The position numbers and the translations under genes are program-made. Below are positions 53,120 through 60,371 of a DNA stretch of 64,000 bases, in pieces. The notes beneath the pieces were generated by a model. That model was not told where the DNA came from. It did no database searches and saw only the letters and a list, made by a program, of their open reading frames with translations. The first letter of the stretch is position 1, and each line of letters begins with the position of its first letter. Origin of the DNA: Muriicola sp041358175. GTDB lineage: Bacteria > Bacteroidota > Bacteroidia > Flavobacteriales > Flavobacteriaceae. Location of the stretch: assembly GCF_041358175.1 (NCBI RefSeq), contig NZ_JBGKBE010000003.1:1-64000 (forward strand). The letters run 5' to 3'.

Positions 53120-53520
53120 TTTGGCGATAGCATAACCTCATTAAGTTTAATCATGGCAAGTACTTTTTTACCCGGCTCTATACCCATATCTAAAAGGGCC
53201 TCCGTACTCACTATAGCCCGGATGTTCCCGGGAAGACATTCTAAATCAACCCCGCTTAACAAAACCCCTTTTTGCAGGGCCTGTACTTTACAGTCGATTT
53301 TATTCGTAAGACTAATCCCCTTCGTGTTTTCCTGACCAATCACAACCTCAGTTTCCTTGAAAAGAATATTTACTTCCTGGTTTAATGCCAGATATTCAGC
53401 CGATTCCGGGGTGTCGATAACAATGGTTTTCATCTCCAGATCACCTTCAAGTAACAAGGTAACCAGGGTGATGTGTCCCTCAACCTGAAGGTTTTTGATA
53501 TGCCCTGTTAGTCTATTCAC
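53116..53520 (-). CDS. Stand-alone di-Mop (TOBE) molybdate-binding protein
   Basis: I start at the GTG at 53520, giving 134 residues that divide into two Mop/TOBE-like domains of about 67 residues (NRLTGHIKNLQVEGHITLVT, and SLTNKIDCKVQALQKG then EALLDMGIEPGKKVLAMI). This leaves an 8-base overlap with the modA stop. The upstream ATG at 53580 would add 20 residues inside modA and would not belong to the domain. Mop proteins bind molybdate or tungstate in the cytoplasm, buffering it or carrying it to cofactor synthesis. Here it is inserted between modA and modB, an unusual gene order. Confidence 0.82.
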   Translation of the reverse strand: MNRLTGHIKNLQVEGHITLVTLLLEGDLEMKTIVIDTPESAEYLALNQEVNILFKETEVVIGQENTKGISLTNKIDCKVQALQKGVLLSGVDLECLPGNIRAIVSTEALLDMGIEPGKKVLAMIKLNEVMLSPK

Positions 53521-54298
53521 GTACCGAATATCCAAAATTTTTGAGGATAGCCTGTCCTTCCTCACTAAAAAGATATTCAAAAAATTTCCTGCTGCCTTCT
53601 TCAGAGGAATTTTGGGGATTTATTAGAGCGATTACGTGTGGTAGTTTTTCGTAAGCATCCGCATCTATAAGTATCCATTGACCGACCTTACTTAATTCCG
53701 GACTTTTAACTACGGCGAGAGAGGTAAAACCCATCTCAGCGGCACCAGAGAGAATAAACTGGTTAGCCTGGGCAACACTTTCCCCGTAGACCAACTTAGA
53801 TGAAACCTTGTCATTAATCCCATAGTGATTCAATACCTGCAGGGCTGCTGCTCCAAAGGGAGCAATTTTTGGATTGGGCAAAGCAAGGTGCTTAATTCCC
53901 TCATTTTGCAGGATTTCAATAGATGGCTTAATTGCCGGATTCGCCGTCCACAGCACCAGTGAGCCATAGGCGAATACTTCAAGATCAAGAGTTTTACCTT
54001 CTCTTGAGAGGGATTCGGGATATTTCATATCGGCCGACAAAAACAAATCATAGGGTGCACCTTCCATAATCTGGGCGTACAACTTTCCTGAAGATCCCAG
54101 GATAACCTCGCAGGAAATACCGTGTTTATTTTCAAAATTTTCTACAATCGAATCGATGGCGTAGTGTAGATTTGACGCAACAGCAATTCTAATTGTATCT
54201 CCCTCTTTTACTCCTTTACACCCTAGAATAAATATTAGAATTACCGGAAAAAGAATCGCCTTAAAAAGACGGAATCGTAATTTAAAACAACTATTCAT
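53513..54298 (-). CDS. modA: Molybdate-binding protein ModA (lipoprotein)
   Basis: This 261-residue substrate-binding protein has a lipoprotein signal with Cys27 in FILGCKGV, so it is membrane-anchored rather than free periplasmic. The ModA fold is shown by IRIAVASNLHYAIDSIVENF, GSSGKLYAQIMEGAPYDLFL then SADMKYPESL, and PNPKIAPFGAAALQVLNHYG. The last motif, GYGESVAQ-like VYGESVAQANQFILSGAAEM, lines the oxyanion site. It heads the transporter part of the minus-strand run, 46 bases after the AHSA1-like gene. Confidence 0.93.
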   Translation of the reverse strand: MNSCFKLRFRLFKAILFPVILIFILGCKGVKEGDTIRIAVASNLHYAIDSIVENFENKHGISCEVILGSSGKLYAQIMEGAPYDLFLSADMKYPESLSREGKTLDLEVFAYGSLVLWTANPAIKPSIEILQNEGIKHLALPNPKIAPFGAAALQVLNHYGINDKVSSKLVYGESVAQANQFILSGAAEMGFTSLAVVKSPELSKVGQWILIDADAYEKLPHVIALINPQNSSEEGSRKFFEYLFSEEGQAILKNFGYSVRE

Positions 54299-54344
54299 AC
54301 TCAGTATTAGACTAAATTGATCTGATAGGAGGAAGGGTAAGGCC

Positions 54345-54860
54345 TCATATATTTACAAACTGAAAAGTAGCCAGAGGAACATCCCGGAGGTCCTTTTTAG
54401 TTTCGTGTAACAAGATACCGTGTTCCAGATAAGCTTTGAGGTTGGCAAGCCAGAATGTCCATCCATTACTGCAACCCACATAGATATTCATTTTGTTCTT
54501 TTCATCCGTGGGAATATTGGTCTGAGTGAGGGTTACTAAAACCTGATTCCCTTCGGACTTCAAATCAACTGTCACCCGACAGAATTCGGCAAAGGTAAAT
54601 TCTATTAAATCCCTGCCATTTGCCCTTAGGATTTTTCCTTTTTCTTCTCCGTCCCAGTTATGCCATCGCCAGGTATACAGATCACCCTGTTCTATATTCT
54701 GATCTGATTCTCTAGTTATTCCCGTTTTAGTCATGTAAACAGCTTCTCGTAAAAACCAGGAACATATTCCCTCTTGAGTTGCCCAACACCAGTATAATTT
54801 TTCCAGACTCGCATTGATATAAATTTTCTTTGTAAAACTTTCAAATCCTAAAGAAGACAT
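54345..54860 (-). CDS. SRPBCC (AHSA1-like) family protein
   Basis: This 171-residue START/Bet v1-fold protein begins LGFESFTKKIYINASLEKLY and contains CWATQEGICSWFLREAVYMT then LYTWRWHNWDGEEKGKIL and a C-terminal helix GCSNGWTFWLANLKAYLEHG. These match the AHSA1-like SRPBCC group, which binds hydrophobic ligands or modulates partner proteins. The function is unknown. It starts two bases after the stop of the serine hydrolase and is followed by modA after 46 bases. Confidence 0.85.
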   Translation of the reverse strand: MSSLGFESFTKKIYINASLEKLYWCWATQEGICSWFLREAVYMTKTGITRESDQNIEQGDLYTWRWHNWDGEEKGKILRANGRDLIEFTFAEFCRVTVDLKSEGNQVLVTLTQTNIPTDEKNKMNIYVGCSNGWTFWLANLKAYLEHGILLHETKKDLRDVPLATFQFVNI

Positions 54861-54862
54861 GT

Positions 54863-56020
54863 TTAGTTTCTTTTTAATTCCAACCTATATAATTCACTCC
54901 CCAAAGCAGATAGAAATGGAATACCTACCTCCTCGTATTCATATTCGTTGTCGTTAAAAACCCCATCAGCATTCACAAGTATGGTGGCCGTCACCATAAA
55001 TTCTACCCCGTTTTTGTCATCTTTGATATAAGCGCAATCGGTTAGAGTTCCATATGCATATCCCACTTTATTATAAATGCTCATGTGAGCCGGCATAGGC
55101 TCTTTACTATCTCCATACATAAAAAATTTCCCATAGCTGTCGTAATAATCTTCAGCTGAATATCCTGCCTCCCGGGGAACCACTTTCATGGCATTTAACA
55201 GAAAGCTGCGCTGTGCCGGACTCAGATCAAAGCGCTCTCCTTCGGCATACATTTCAGGAAAAATAATTCGTTTAAGAACTCCGTGCTGGGTAGTTACGGG
55301 ATAATAATTTTTTTTGCTGAAATCAAAACTTCCTTGGATCAGCGAATCTCCCTCATAGTATCCCCTCCCTTTCTTTATTCCTTCCAAATTCAGGGGCTTG
55401 GGTGAACTATTTACGCTATTCGGTAAAAGGGTAGTAGTACTGTCATTTAGATAGATAACAAGAGGACGGGTAGTTATTTCATCTGCTTCCGGGACGGAGA
55501 GTCGATGTGAGATCCTGGCCGGGCCAATGTTTTTCTCTCTGAAACCCGCATTAATAGCATCCTGCCCGAGAAATTCCACTAAGCGATTATTGGCGTCATT
55601 GTCACTGACGGCAAAAATTTTGATGATTTCCCTCCCGAAAGTCGTTTCCACTGAATCCCCTTCTACGTAAAAGCGGGTGTCTAAATTTAAATACTTATTG
55701 CGGTTGATTTTTTCCATGGCCAATACGGCGATTGGAAATTTCACTGTGCTTGCCGGATAGAAGTATTGCTGGGAATCAACTCCGAAATCGAAATCCTCGA
55801 AACGGACAGAATCATTATCCCTGATAATTCGTGTAAAGCGGATCTGAACTTCATAGAGCGAGGGATTGTCCATAACTGTGCGGATACGAATGTCATTGGA
55901 TGAGAGCACTTTTTTTATGGGATCCGTTTCCGAAGTGGTACTGGCACATCCCGACAACAAACCCGTCAAAATAAAAGAGAATAGAAGGGGATTTATGACT
56001 TTTTTAAAGTGGGTTCTCAT
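54863..56020 (-). CDS. Class-A beta-lactamase-like serine hydrolase (lipoprotein)
   Basis: This 385-residue protein has a lipoprotein signal with Cys25 in LLSGCAST. Residues from about 80 form the serine beta-lactamase fold: S91-T-V-K94 (SxxK) in YPASTVKFPI and S139-D140-N141 (SDN) in FAVSDNDANN; near residue 320 there is KVG where class A enzymes have KTG. No Omega-loop Glu of the standard ExxLN type was found. It may be a non-hydrolytic or peptidoglycan-related relative, not a proven beta-lactamase. It is the third gene of the run from 56756. Confidence 0.85.
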   Translation of the reverse strand: MRTHFKKVINPLLFSFILTGLLSGCASTTSETDPIKKVLSSNDIRIRTVMDNPSLYEVQIRFTRIIRDNDSVRFEDFDFGVDSQQYFYPASTVKFPIAVLAMEKINRNKYLNLDTRFYVEGDSVETTFGREIIKIFAVSDNDANNRLVEFLGQDAINAGFREKNIGPARISHRLSVPEADEITTRPLVIYLNDSTTTLLPNSVNSSPKPLNLEGIKKGRGYYEGDSLIQGSFDFSKKNYYPVTTQHGVLKRIIFPEMYAEGERFDLSPAQRSFLLNAMKVVPREAGYSAEDYYDSYGKFFMYGDSKEPMPAHMSIYNKVGYAYGTLTDCAYIKDDKNGVEFMVTATILVNADGVFNDNEYEYEEVGIPFLSALGSELYRLELKRN

Positions 56021-56046
56021 CAGATCGGAATGATTTCTGGTTTTAA

Positions 56047-56295
56047 TTAGCCTGGATTCTCTTCGTAGACTTCTCCGCGGTGAGGAAGGAGGGCATCGCG
56101 AATTTGGATCATCATAGATTCTTCAACTACCATATAGGCAACAGCATGCATCTCATTAATTGTTTGATGTCCGCTTAGTAGCAGAGGTAATTTCTCCCTT
56201 TTGATAAACTCACTCAAATGCAGGGCGTGATGCCTGGCTGTCTCACCGGAGTCTGGTCCCCGAAAATCCCACAGCAATTTTATTTTTCTGTTCAA
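56047..56295 (-). CDS. Small conserved protein of unknown function
   Basis: This 82-residue protein contains KIKLLWDFRGPDSGETARHH followed by a helical part and ends in EVYEENPG. It has no signal peptide or membrane helix. The conserved-looking His residues (ARHHALHL, SGHQTI, MHAVAYMV) could bind metal, but that is speculative. The gene begins 17 bases after the SRPBCC gene, and 26 bases separate it from the serine hydrolase, so it is in the same operon. Confidence 0.75.
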   Translation of the reverse strand: MNRKIKLLWDFRGPDSGETARHHALHLSEFIKREKLPLLLSGHQTINEMHAVAYMVVEESMMIQIRDALLPHRGEVYEENPG

Positions 56296-56312
56296 CTTGA
56301 CATATTTTAATT

Positions 56313-56756
56313 TCAGGTGGCGCTTTTCTCCGCAAAGGCTTTAAAGTCCTTCAAATATTTTAATGACTGCTTCTTGAAGGCTCCTGGCATGAGAAAGCCC
56401 ATTGCCTTCATAAATACGCCATTGAATTGAAATTCAGTTTCTGAGATCCATTTGGTTTTATTTTCATCAACGGCTTTAAAGTAGTTTTTCTGCACATTGT
56501 GAACACCTTTGGCATCATATGTAGCATGAAATTCGTGGGGGAGATTGCGTTTTAAGATGGTCTCTACCATCACGATCTCTCTTTTACCCATTTTGTAGGT
56601 AAGTTCCATTTGTGCTCCTTCTTTCCCAGGTATCCCACCCAGTACCTTATATGAAATAAGGTCTTTTTGCCAGAATTTCATATTTTCCGGATTGTCGAAT
56701 TTTCGTATAAATTCAGACAGGGGAACATTGATTACGATTTCGGTAATATATTTCAT
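56313..56756 (-). CDS. SRPBCC-family protein (polyketide-cyclase-like)
   Basis: This 147-residue Bet v1/START-fold protein begins KYITEIVINVPLSEFIRKFD and contains MKFWQKDLISYKVLGGIPGK then GAQMELTYKMGKREIVMVET and ends FKQSLKYLKDFKAFAEKS. These fit the SRPBCC superfamily, whose members bind lipids or aromatic molecules. It heads the ten-gene minus-strand run (56756 to 49576) and is divergent from the 56870 chaperone gene with a ~113-base gap. No enzymatic residues are recognised. Confidence 0.85.
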   Translation of the reverse strand: MKYITEIVINVPLSEFIRKFDNPENMKFWQKDLISYKVLGGIPGKEGAQMELTYKMGKREIVMVETILKRNLPHEFHATYDAKGVHNVQKNYFKAVDENKTKWISETEFQFNGVFMKAMGFLMPGAFKKQSLKYLKDFKAFAEKSAT

Positions 56757-56835
56757 GGGTGGTGAAACTTTAAACCCTAAGGTAATAAATTATGAGAAGT
56801 AGGAAATAAAAATCTGTTAATGAGAGGCCTTATAC

Positions 56836-56865
56836 TTGTTCAGGAAAATCGAATGCTTAATTTTG
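56836..56865 (+). promoter_or_regulatory. Promoter of the SurA-like chaperone operon
   Basis: TTG at 56836-56838, a 19-base spacer and TAATTTTG at 56858-56865 give a full -33/-7 pair. The -7 element ends four bases before the ATG at 56870, so transcription would begin at or within a base of the start codon. Confidence 0.7.
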
Positions 56866-56869
56866 CGGA

Positions 56870-57766
56870 ATGCATTTTACCCTGAGAAACGATATTTGTA
56901 GAGTTCTGATCCTGGTACCTCTTTGTTTGATATTTTTAATGAGCTCATGTGAAGGCATATTTAAATCGGAACCGGAAAGCACTCCCCTTGCCAGAGTAGG
57001 AGATGAATACCTCTACAGGGAAGACATCGAATCTTTACTAAACTCTCAGTTAAACGAGCAGGATAGTACCTCTCTTGTTACCAATTATATCAATAACTGG
57101 GCGGTGAAACAATTGCTCTTCTCCAAGGCTCAGATCAACCTTACCGAAGAACAGATAGCCTCTTTTGAGCGACTTGTGTCCAATTACCGCATCGACCTGT
57201 TTACAAGAGCCTATAAGGAAGCCCTCGTTCTCCGCGGTGAGGATACTACCGTCACCGATGGACAGCTAAGGCAATTTTATGAACAGGAAAAAGAGAATTT
57301 TATCCTGAAGGAGAAAATCCTTCAACTTCGATTTGTTGAGTTACCAAAACAATTTTTAAACAAGGGTGAAGTAATCAAACGACTCAATAATTTCAATGTA
57401 GAGGATCAGGTTTTTTTGGATTCAATTGGGGTGCAATTCACCAAACTCAATTTCAATGATTCACTCTGGATCCCGCTTACCAGAATCATTCAGGAAATAC
57501 CTCCTCTGACCTATGAAAATGAAGGGCGATACCTAAAAAAATCACAATTTTTTGAATTGGAGGACTCTCTGGGGGTATATTTGGGGAAGATAAGCGATAT
57601 TCGGGAAATCAATGAGATCGCTCCCCTAAGCTATATCAAACCGACACTCCGACAGGTTTTGCTCAACAGGAGAAAACTCGACTTTTTACGTCGACTCGAA
57701 ACTGAGCTCCTTGATGAAGCCGTAAAACAAAATGAATTTGAAATTTATGAAAAAGAGAAAGAATAA
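56870..57766 (+). CDS. SurA-like periplasmic chaperone lipoprotein without parvulin domain
   Basis: This 298-residue protein has a lipoprotein signal with Cys27 in FLMSSCEGI. The remainder resembles the helical N- and C-terminal chaperone parts of SurA/PrsA (VGDEYLYREDIESLLNSQL, then SYIKPTLRQVLLNRRKLDFL) but no parvulin peptidyl-prolyl isomerase core is recognisable. It likely helps outer-membrane protein folding. The promoter suggests a leaderless mRNA. The following SurA-type gene overlaps its 3' end, so the pair is coupled. Confidence 0.85.
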   Translation: MHFTLRNDICRVLILVPLCLIFLMSSCEGIFKSEPESTPLARVGDEYLYREDIESLLNSQLNEQDSTSLVTNYINNWAVKQLLFSKAQINLTEEQIASFERLVSNYRIDLFTRAYKEALVLRGEDTTVTDGQLRQFYEQEKENFILKEKILQLRFVELPKQFLNKGEVIKRLNNFNVEDQVFLDSIGVQFTKLNFNDSLWIPLTRIIQEIPPLTYENEGRYLKKSQFFELEDSLGVYLGKISDIREINEIAPLSYIKPTLRQVLLNRRKLDFLRRLETELLDEAVKQNEFEIYEKEKE

Positions 57767-59192
57767 GTTTTTACTGTTCGCTTTTGCCACCTTCACCCTT
57801 ATGGGAATGGCACAGGAGGAATCAGAAAGTGAAACTACAGCAGATCCAGGACAGCAATTGTCTGAATCAACTACTCCCGTAAAAGACACTCTTAATACCT
57901 TCAAGAAGATAAAACTCGATGGGATAGCGGCTGTAGTGGGCGACTATGTTATACTCGACTCAGACATTGAGAAAACACTTATCGACCTGAGGAGTCAGGG
58001 AGCCTCAACTGAAGATATCACACATTGCAGTTTGTTGGGGAAATTAATGGAGGACAGGCTCTATGCGCATCAGGCAGTTCAGGACAGTATTCTGGTTTCC
58101 GACGATGAGGTAAATGCTACCAGTGACCGGCAGATCCAGCAATTGGTTCAGCAGGTGGGCTCCATGGACAAGGTACTTCAGTTTTACAAAAAGGAAACCG
58201 TTGAGGATTTCAGGGAAGAACTTTATAATATCAACAAACTAAGGATGTTGTCTGAGAAAATGCAACAGAAGATTGTTGGTGAGATTCAGGTTACTCCTGA
58301 AGAGGTGAGGCAATTCTTTAAGAATATTCCTGAGGATGAAAAACCGGTCTTTGGTGCCGAACTCGAAATTTCCCAGATCGTAAAGACCCCTGTAATTCCG
58401 GAGGAAGAGAAGCAGAAAGTGATCGATAAGTTACGTGAGATAAAAGCGGATGTAGAAGACAATGACGCCAGTTTTAGCGTAAAGGCCATCCTTTATTCTC
58501 AGGATCCGGGATCCAAATCGAAAGGCGGATTCTACAGTATGACACGTCAGACACCTTTCGTGAAGGAATTTAAAGATGTGGCGTTTAGCCTGCAGGAGGG
58601 CGAGATTTCAGAACCTTTCGAGACTACCTTCGGATATCATATTATTTTTATCGAAAAGATACGGGGACAGGAATTAGACCTGCGACATATCCTTATCCAG
58701 CCCGAAATACCTCAGGCAGCAGTTGAGGCAGCAAAGATCGAATTGGACACAATTCGCAAACACATTATGGAAGGTCAATATACCTTTGCCGAAGCCGCGC
58801 TTAATTTTTCAGATGAAAAGGAAACTAAATTCGATGGAGGCCTGCTGAGAAATCCAATCAATTTCGATTCGCGATTTGAATTGACAAAAATGGATCCTAC
58901 CCTTTACAATCAGGTGCGAAATCTAAAGGATGAAGAGATATCCTACCCGTTGCTGGAAACCGATCCCAGAGGAGGCCCGCCAAAATACAAGATCCTGAAG
59001 GTAACCAACCGATACGATGAGCATGAAGCCGATTTTGCCAAGGACTATTTAAAGATTCAGGAACTGGCATTAAGGGAAAAGCAATACAAGGCTATCAAAG
59101 AGTGGATGGATGAACATATTGAAGATACCTACGTAAGCGTTAATGTGGCTAACAGATCTTGTGAATTCGCAAATAACTGGGTGAAGGAATAG
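57747..59192 (+). CDS. surA: SurA-type peptidyl-prolyl cis-trans isomerase
   Basis: The gene encodes 481 residues from the ATG at 57747, whose product opens with a signal peptide (MKKRKNKFLLFAFATFTLMG then MAQ); an ATG at 57732 is also possible. It has an N-terminal chaperone region (LDGIAAVVGDYVILDSDIEK, a SurA hallmark) and two parvulin domains at about 210-305 (EISQIVKTPVI, FSLQEGEISEPFETTFGYHI) and 310-410 (LDLRHILIQPE). It folds outer-membrane proteins in the periplasm. It overlaps the preceding gene by 20 bases and is followed by moxR after four bases. Confidence 0.92.
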   Translation: MKKRKNKFLLFAFATFTLMGMAQEESESETTADPGQQLSESTTPVKDTLNTFKKIKLDGIAAVVGDYVILDSDIEKTLIDLRSQGASTEDITHCSLLGKLMEDRLYAHQAVQDSILVSDDEVNATSDRQIQQLVQQVGSMDKVLQFYKKETVEDFREELYNINKLRMLSEKMQQKIVGEIQVTPEEVRQFFKNIPEDEKPVFGAELEISQIVKTPVIPEEEKQKVIDKLREIKADVEDNDASFSVKAILYSQDPGSKSKGGFYSMTRQTPFVKEFKDVAFSLQEGEISEPFETTFGYHIIFIEKIRGQELDLRHILIQPEIPQAAVEAAKIELDTIRKHIMEGQYTFAEAALNFSDEKETKFDGGLLRNPINFDSRFELTKMDPTLYNQVRNLKDEEISYPLLETDPRGGPPKYKILKVTNRYDEHEADFAKDYLKIQELALREKQYKAIKEWMDEHIEDTYVSVNVANRSCEFANNWVKE

Positions 59193-59195
59193 ACT

Positions 59196-60149
59196 ATGTC
59201 AGATGTAAAGGCCATTGAGGAATTAGGGAAAAAACACCTTGCCCTGAAAAGGGAAATTGCCAAGGTTATTGTAGGTCAGGATGAGGTTATTGATCTTATT
59301 CTGTTGTCAATATACACCGGAGGTCACTCCCTGCTAATCGGTGTTCCAGGACTGGCTAAAACACTGATGGTTAATACGATAGCACAAACCCTGGGCCTTG
59401 ATTTTAAACGCATACAGTTCACACCCGATCTCATGCCCAGTGATATTCTGGGGAGCGAAGTGTTGGATCAAAGCAGGACCTTTAAATTTATAAAAGGCCC
59501 TGTATTTGCCAATATCATCCTTGCTGATGAAATCAACAGAACACCACCTAAAACTCAGGCTGCTCTTCTCGAGGCTATGCAGGAAAAAGCAGTGACGATT
59601 GCCGGAGAAAGACATAAACTGGGGGCTCCATATTTTGTTCTGGCCACGCAGAATCCTATTGAACAGGAAGGTACATATCCATTACCCGAAGCACAGTTAG
59701 ACCGGTTTATGTTTGCTATCGAGTTAAAGTATCCTTCCTTAGCCGAAGAAGTTCAGATCGTGAAGGAAACCACCGATGACGAAGAGGCAAGTATAAATGC
59801 CTTATTCAATGCCGGGGAAATTCTGGCCGTACAACATCTTGTGAGGAGGATACCCGTCCCAAACAATGTAGTTGAATATGCGGTTAAACTGGTAAACAAT
59901 ACACGCCCGGGAACTCCTTCATCTTCAGATTATATCAATCAATACCTCGATTGGGGCGCCGGACCCAGGGCATCGCAAAATCTGGTACTCGGGGCCAAGG
60001 CACATGCGGCTGTAAATGGTAAATTTTCTCCTGATATTGAAGATGTACAAGCCGTGGCACTCGGAATCCTGAGACACCGGATCATAAAAAACTACAAGGC
60101 AGAAGCAGAGGGAATCAGCGAGGAAGATATCATCCGCCATTTAATGTAG
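59196..60149 (+). CDS. MoxR-family AAA+ ATPase
   Basis: This 317-residue protein has Walker A GVPGLAKT (49-56), Walker B IILADEINRTPP, the sensor region LATQNPIEQEGTYPLPEAQL and the C-terminal AAA lid (HLVRRIPVPNNVVEYAVKLV). MoxR ATPases act as chaperones for metal-dependent or surface proteins, often with von Willebrand domain partners; no such partner is beside it here. It starts four bases after the SurA stop, so it belongs to that operon. Confidence 0.94.
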   Translation: MSDVKAIEELGKKHLALKREIAKVIVGQDEVIDLILLSIYTGGHSLLIGVPGLAKTLMVNTIAQTLGLDFKRIQFTPDLMPSDILGSEVLDQSRTFKFIKGPVFANIILADEINRTPPKTQAALLEAMQEKAVTIAGERHKLGAPYFVLATQNPIEQEGTYPLPEAQLDRFMFAIELKYPSLAEEVQIVKETTDDEEASINALFNAGEILAVQHLVRRIPVPNNVVEYAVKLVNNTRPGTPSSSDYINQYLDWGAGPRASQNLVLGAKAHAAVNGKFSPDIEDVQAVALGILRHRIIKNYKAEAEGISEEDIIRHLM

Positions 60150-60333
60150 AAGTATTTTATTCCTGGAATAGTCTAATTTCGGAACAGGCTTAAAAAATTA
60201 AGTCCGTAATTTTCAATTCCCTTATTCTCATTCATTTTTTTTCGACTCTAAGTAATGGAAGGGGGCCTATTTTGCTGACTTGATAATACTTTATCAGGGA
60301 TTTAAAAAGTTTCAATAACCCCTTTTAATTTTC

Positions 60334-60341
60334 TATCTTTG
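60334..60341 (+). promoter_or_regulatory. -7 promoter element before the aconitase gene
   Basis: TATCTTTG is an exact TAnnTTTG match, 30 bases before the ATG at 60372. A TTC at 60311-60313 is a weak candidate for the -33 element. The 204-base gap between moxR and this gene otherwise shows no repeat or terminator. Confidence 0.55.
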
Positions 60342-60371
60342 GGGGATTAACAATTGATAAATCAACGTACA

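Noticed and set aside
54863..56020. Antibiotic-resistance beta-lactamase
   Set aside because: KTG is replaced by KVG, no Omega-loop Glu was seen and the protein is much longer than class A enzymes; resistance cannot be claimed.
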